A stretch of DNA of 64,000 nucleotides, from assembly GCF_003853415.1 (NCBI RefSeq), contig NZ_QTPP01000012.1, positions 62,001 to 126,000 of the forward strand, read 5' to 3'. Every line of letters starts with the position of its first letter. Positions within the stretch are counted from its first letter, which is position 1. The stretch comes from Burkholderia sp. Bp9142. Its GTDB lineage: Bacteria > Pseudomonadota > Gammaproteobacteria > Burkholderiales > Burkholderiaceae. The notes under the pieces were generated by a model. The model searched no databases. It saw nothing but the letters and a program-made list of their open reading frames with translations, and was not told the DNA's origin. The position numbers and the translations under genes are program-made. This document shows, piece after piece, positions 63,470 to 64,000 of the stretch.

Positions 63470-64000
63470 ATGCGACGTATCTCGAGCGCGCTCGGCGCGC
63501 TGGCCGTTCTCGTTTCCTCCGCCGCCCATGCGACTTCCGTCGCGGGCCCGATGCCCGACAAGGTCGAGCTGAACCCGGTCGCGATCGCGATGTTCTTCGC
63601 GTTCGTGTTCGCGACGCTCGCGCTCACGCGCTGGGCCGCGCGCCGCACGCGCTCGACGCGCGACTTCTACACGGCCGGCGGCGGCATTACCGGGCTGCAG
63701 AACGGGCTCGCGATCGCGGGCGACTACATGTCGGCCGCGTCGTTCCTCGGGTTGTCGGGGATGGTGTTCATGTTCGGCTTCGACGGGCTGATCTACTCGA
63801 TCGGCTTTCTGGTCGGCTGGCCGTTCGTGATGTTCCTGATCGCCGAGCCGCTGCGCAACCTCGGCAAGTTCACGTTCGTCGACGTCGTCGCGTATCGCTT
63901 CGCGCAGCGGCCGATCCGGCTGCTGACGTCCGCGAACGCGCTGACGATCGTCGTGCTCTACCTGGTCGTGCAGATGGTCGGCGCGGGCAAGCTGATCCAG
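63470..64000 (+). CDS. actP: ActP/YjcG-type solute:sodium symporter (5' part; runs off the window)
   Basis: The first 177 residues of a cation/monocarboxylate permease of the SSS family. A signal-like segment (residues 1-22) is followed by membrane helices; [31 protein letters not shown] carries the conserved SSS sodium-site pattern. In E. coli ActP carries acetate and glycolate. The start at 63470 is set by GGAGG five bases upstream; 63458 is in frame but overlaps the DUF485 stop. Substrate may be a carboxylate related to the adjacent operon. Confidence 0.88.
   Translation, partial: MRRISSALGALAVLVSSAAHATSVAGPMPDKVELNPVAIAMFFAFVFATLALTRWAARRTRSTRDFYTAGGGITGLQNGLAIAGDYMSAASFLGLSGMVFMFGFDGLIYSIGFLVGWPFVMFLIAEPLRNLGKFTFVDVVAYRFAQRPIRLLTSANALTIVVLYLVVQMVGAGKLIQ

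Overview
The window is a dense, high-GC segment of a betaproteobacterial chromosome. It is best explained as Burkholderia, probably the B. cepacia complex. The support is the gene content and order: argS-SPOR protein-dsbA-short-chain dehydrogenase; birA-coaX-small membrane protein with rfaE2; PBP5-type carboxypeptidase, class IV aminotransferase, ybeD and then lipB-lipA; a methionine synthase split into two genes; PhaM; and DUF3567/DUF1840/DUF2917 proteins. I see no tRNA, rRNA, CRISPR array, insertion sequence, prophage or plasmid function. Most of the sequence looks like core housekeeping DNA.

Layout. 1-6.2 kb (minus strand): the 5' part of bioA, a secreted alpha/beta hydrolase, YchJ, a short-chain dehydrogenase, beta-carbonic anhydrase and the isocitrate dehydrogenase kinase/phosphatase AceK. 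6.5-9.8 kb (plus): a metallo-beta-lactamase-fold hydrolase, a SWIM zinc-finger protein and a DUF6429 protein. 9.8-18 kb (minus): an ABC-F ATPase, an orphan peptide-type solute-binding protein, then SDR/dsbA/SPOR/argS. 18.1-25.4 kb: a DUF1840 gene facing the split metH pair across a perfect 16-bp terminator stem, then DUF3567, a TonB-like anchored DUF3108 protein and an IclR regulator. 25.5-31.7 kb (plus): FAH-fold hydrolase, atypical crotonase, PhaM, patatin, a di-iron ferritin-like protein behind a long leader, and rfaE2. 31.7-37.8 kb (mostly minus): a short SPOR-family remnant, coaX-birA, a His-rich membrane protein on the plus strand, a Sel1-repeat protein and a nucleotidase lipoprotein with a possible Pho box. 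38.1-44.1 kb (plus): a four-gene MCE/Mla-like lipid ABC transporter, VanZ, a thioredoxin-like ferredoxin and an alpha/beta hydrolase. 44.6-50.4 kb: carboxypeptidase, aminotransferase, ybeD, a LysR/DUF2917 insertion, lipB and lipA. 50.5-51.2 kb: a lower-GC patch with an NTF2-like gene. 51.3-54.1 kb: tauABC. 54.1-57 kb (minus): gamma-glutamyltransferase and a LysR regulator. 57.3-63.1 kb (plus): a dicarboxylate-type beta-oxidation operon (pim-like) with a CoA-transferase. 63.15-64 kb: a DUF485 protein and the start of an ActP-type permease.

How genes work together. The acyl-CoA operon looks self-contained: CoA-transferase activation, a two-subunit dehydrogenase whose catalytic elements are divided between subunits, and a hydratase/dehydrogenase fusion. 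It lies opposite a LysR gene across three consecutive perfect palindromes. The MCE cluster supplies permease, ATPase, substrate-binding protein and auxiliary lipoprotein. birA and lipB, from the same enzyme superfamily, both appear to be transcribed as leaderless mRNAs.

I did not find a clear new defence or mobile system. The best leads are regulatory architecture (Pho-box-like site, palindrome cluster, leaderless starts, a repeated promoter/discriminator string, a 12-bp repeat leader) and several proteins with unusual composition or missing catalytic residues. Motif positions were read by eye; no homology search was run.
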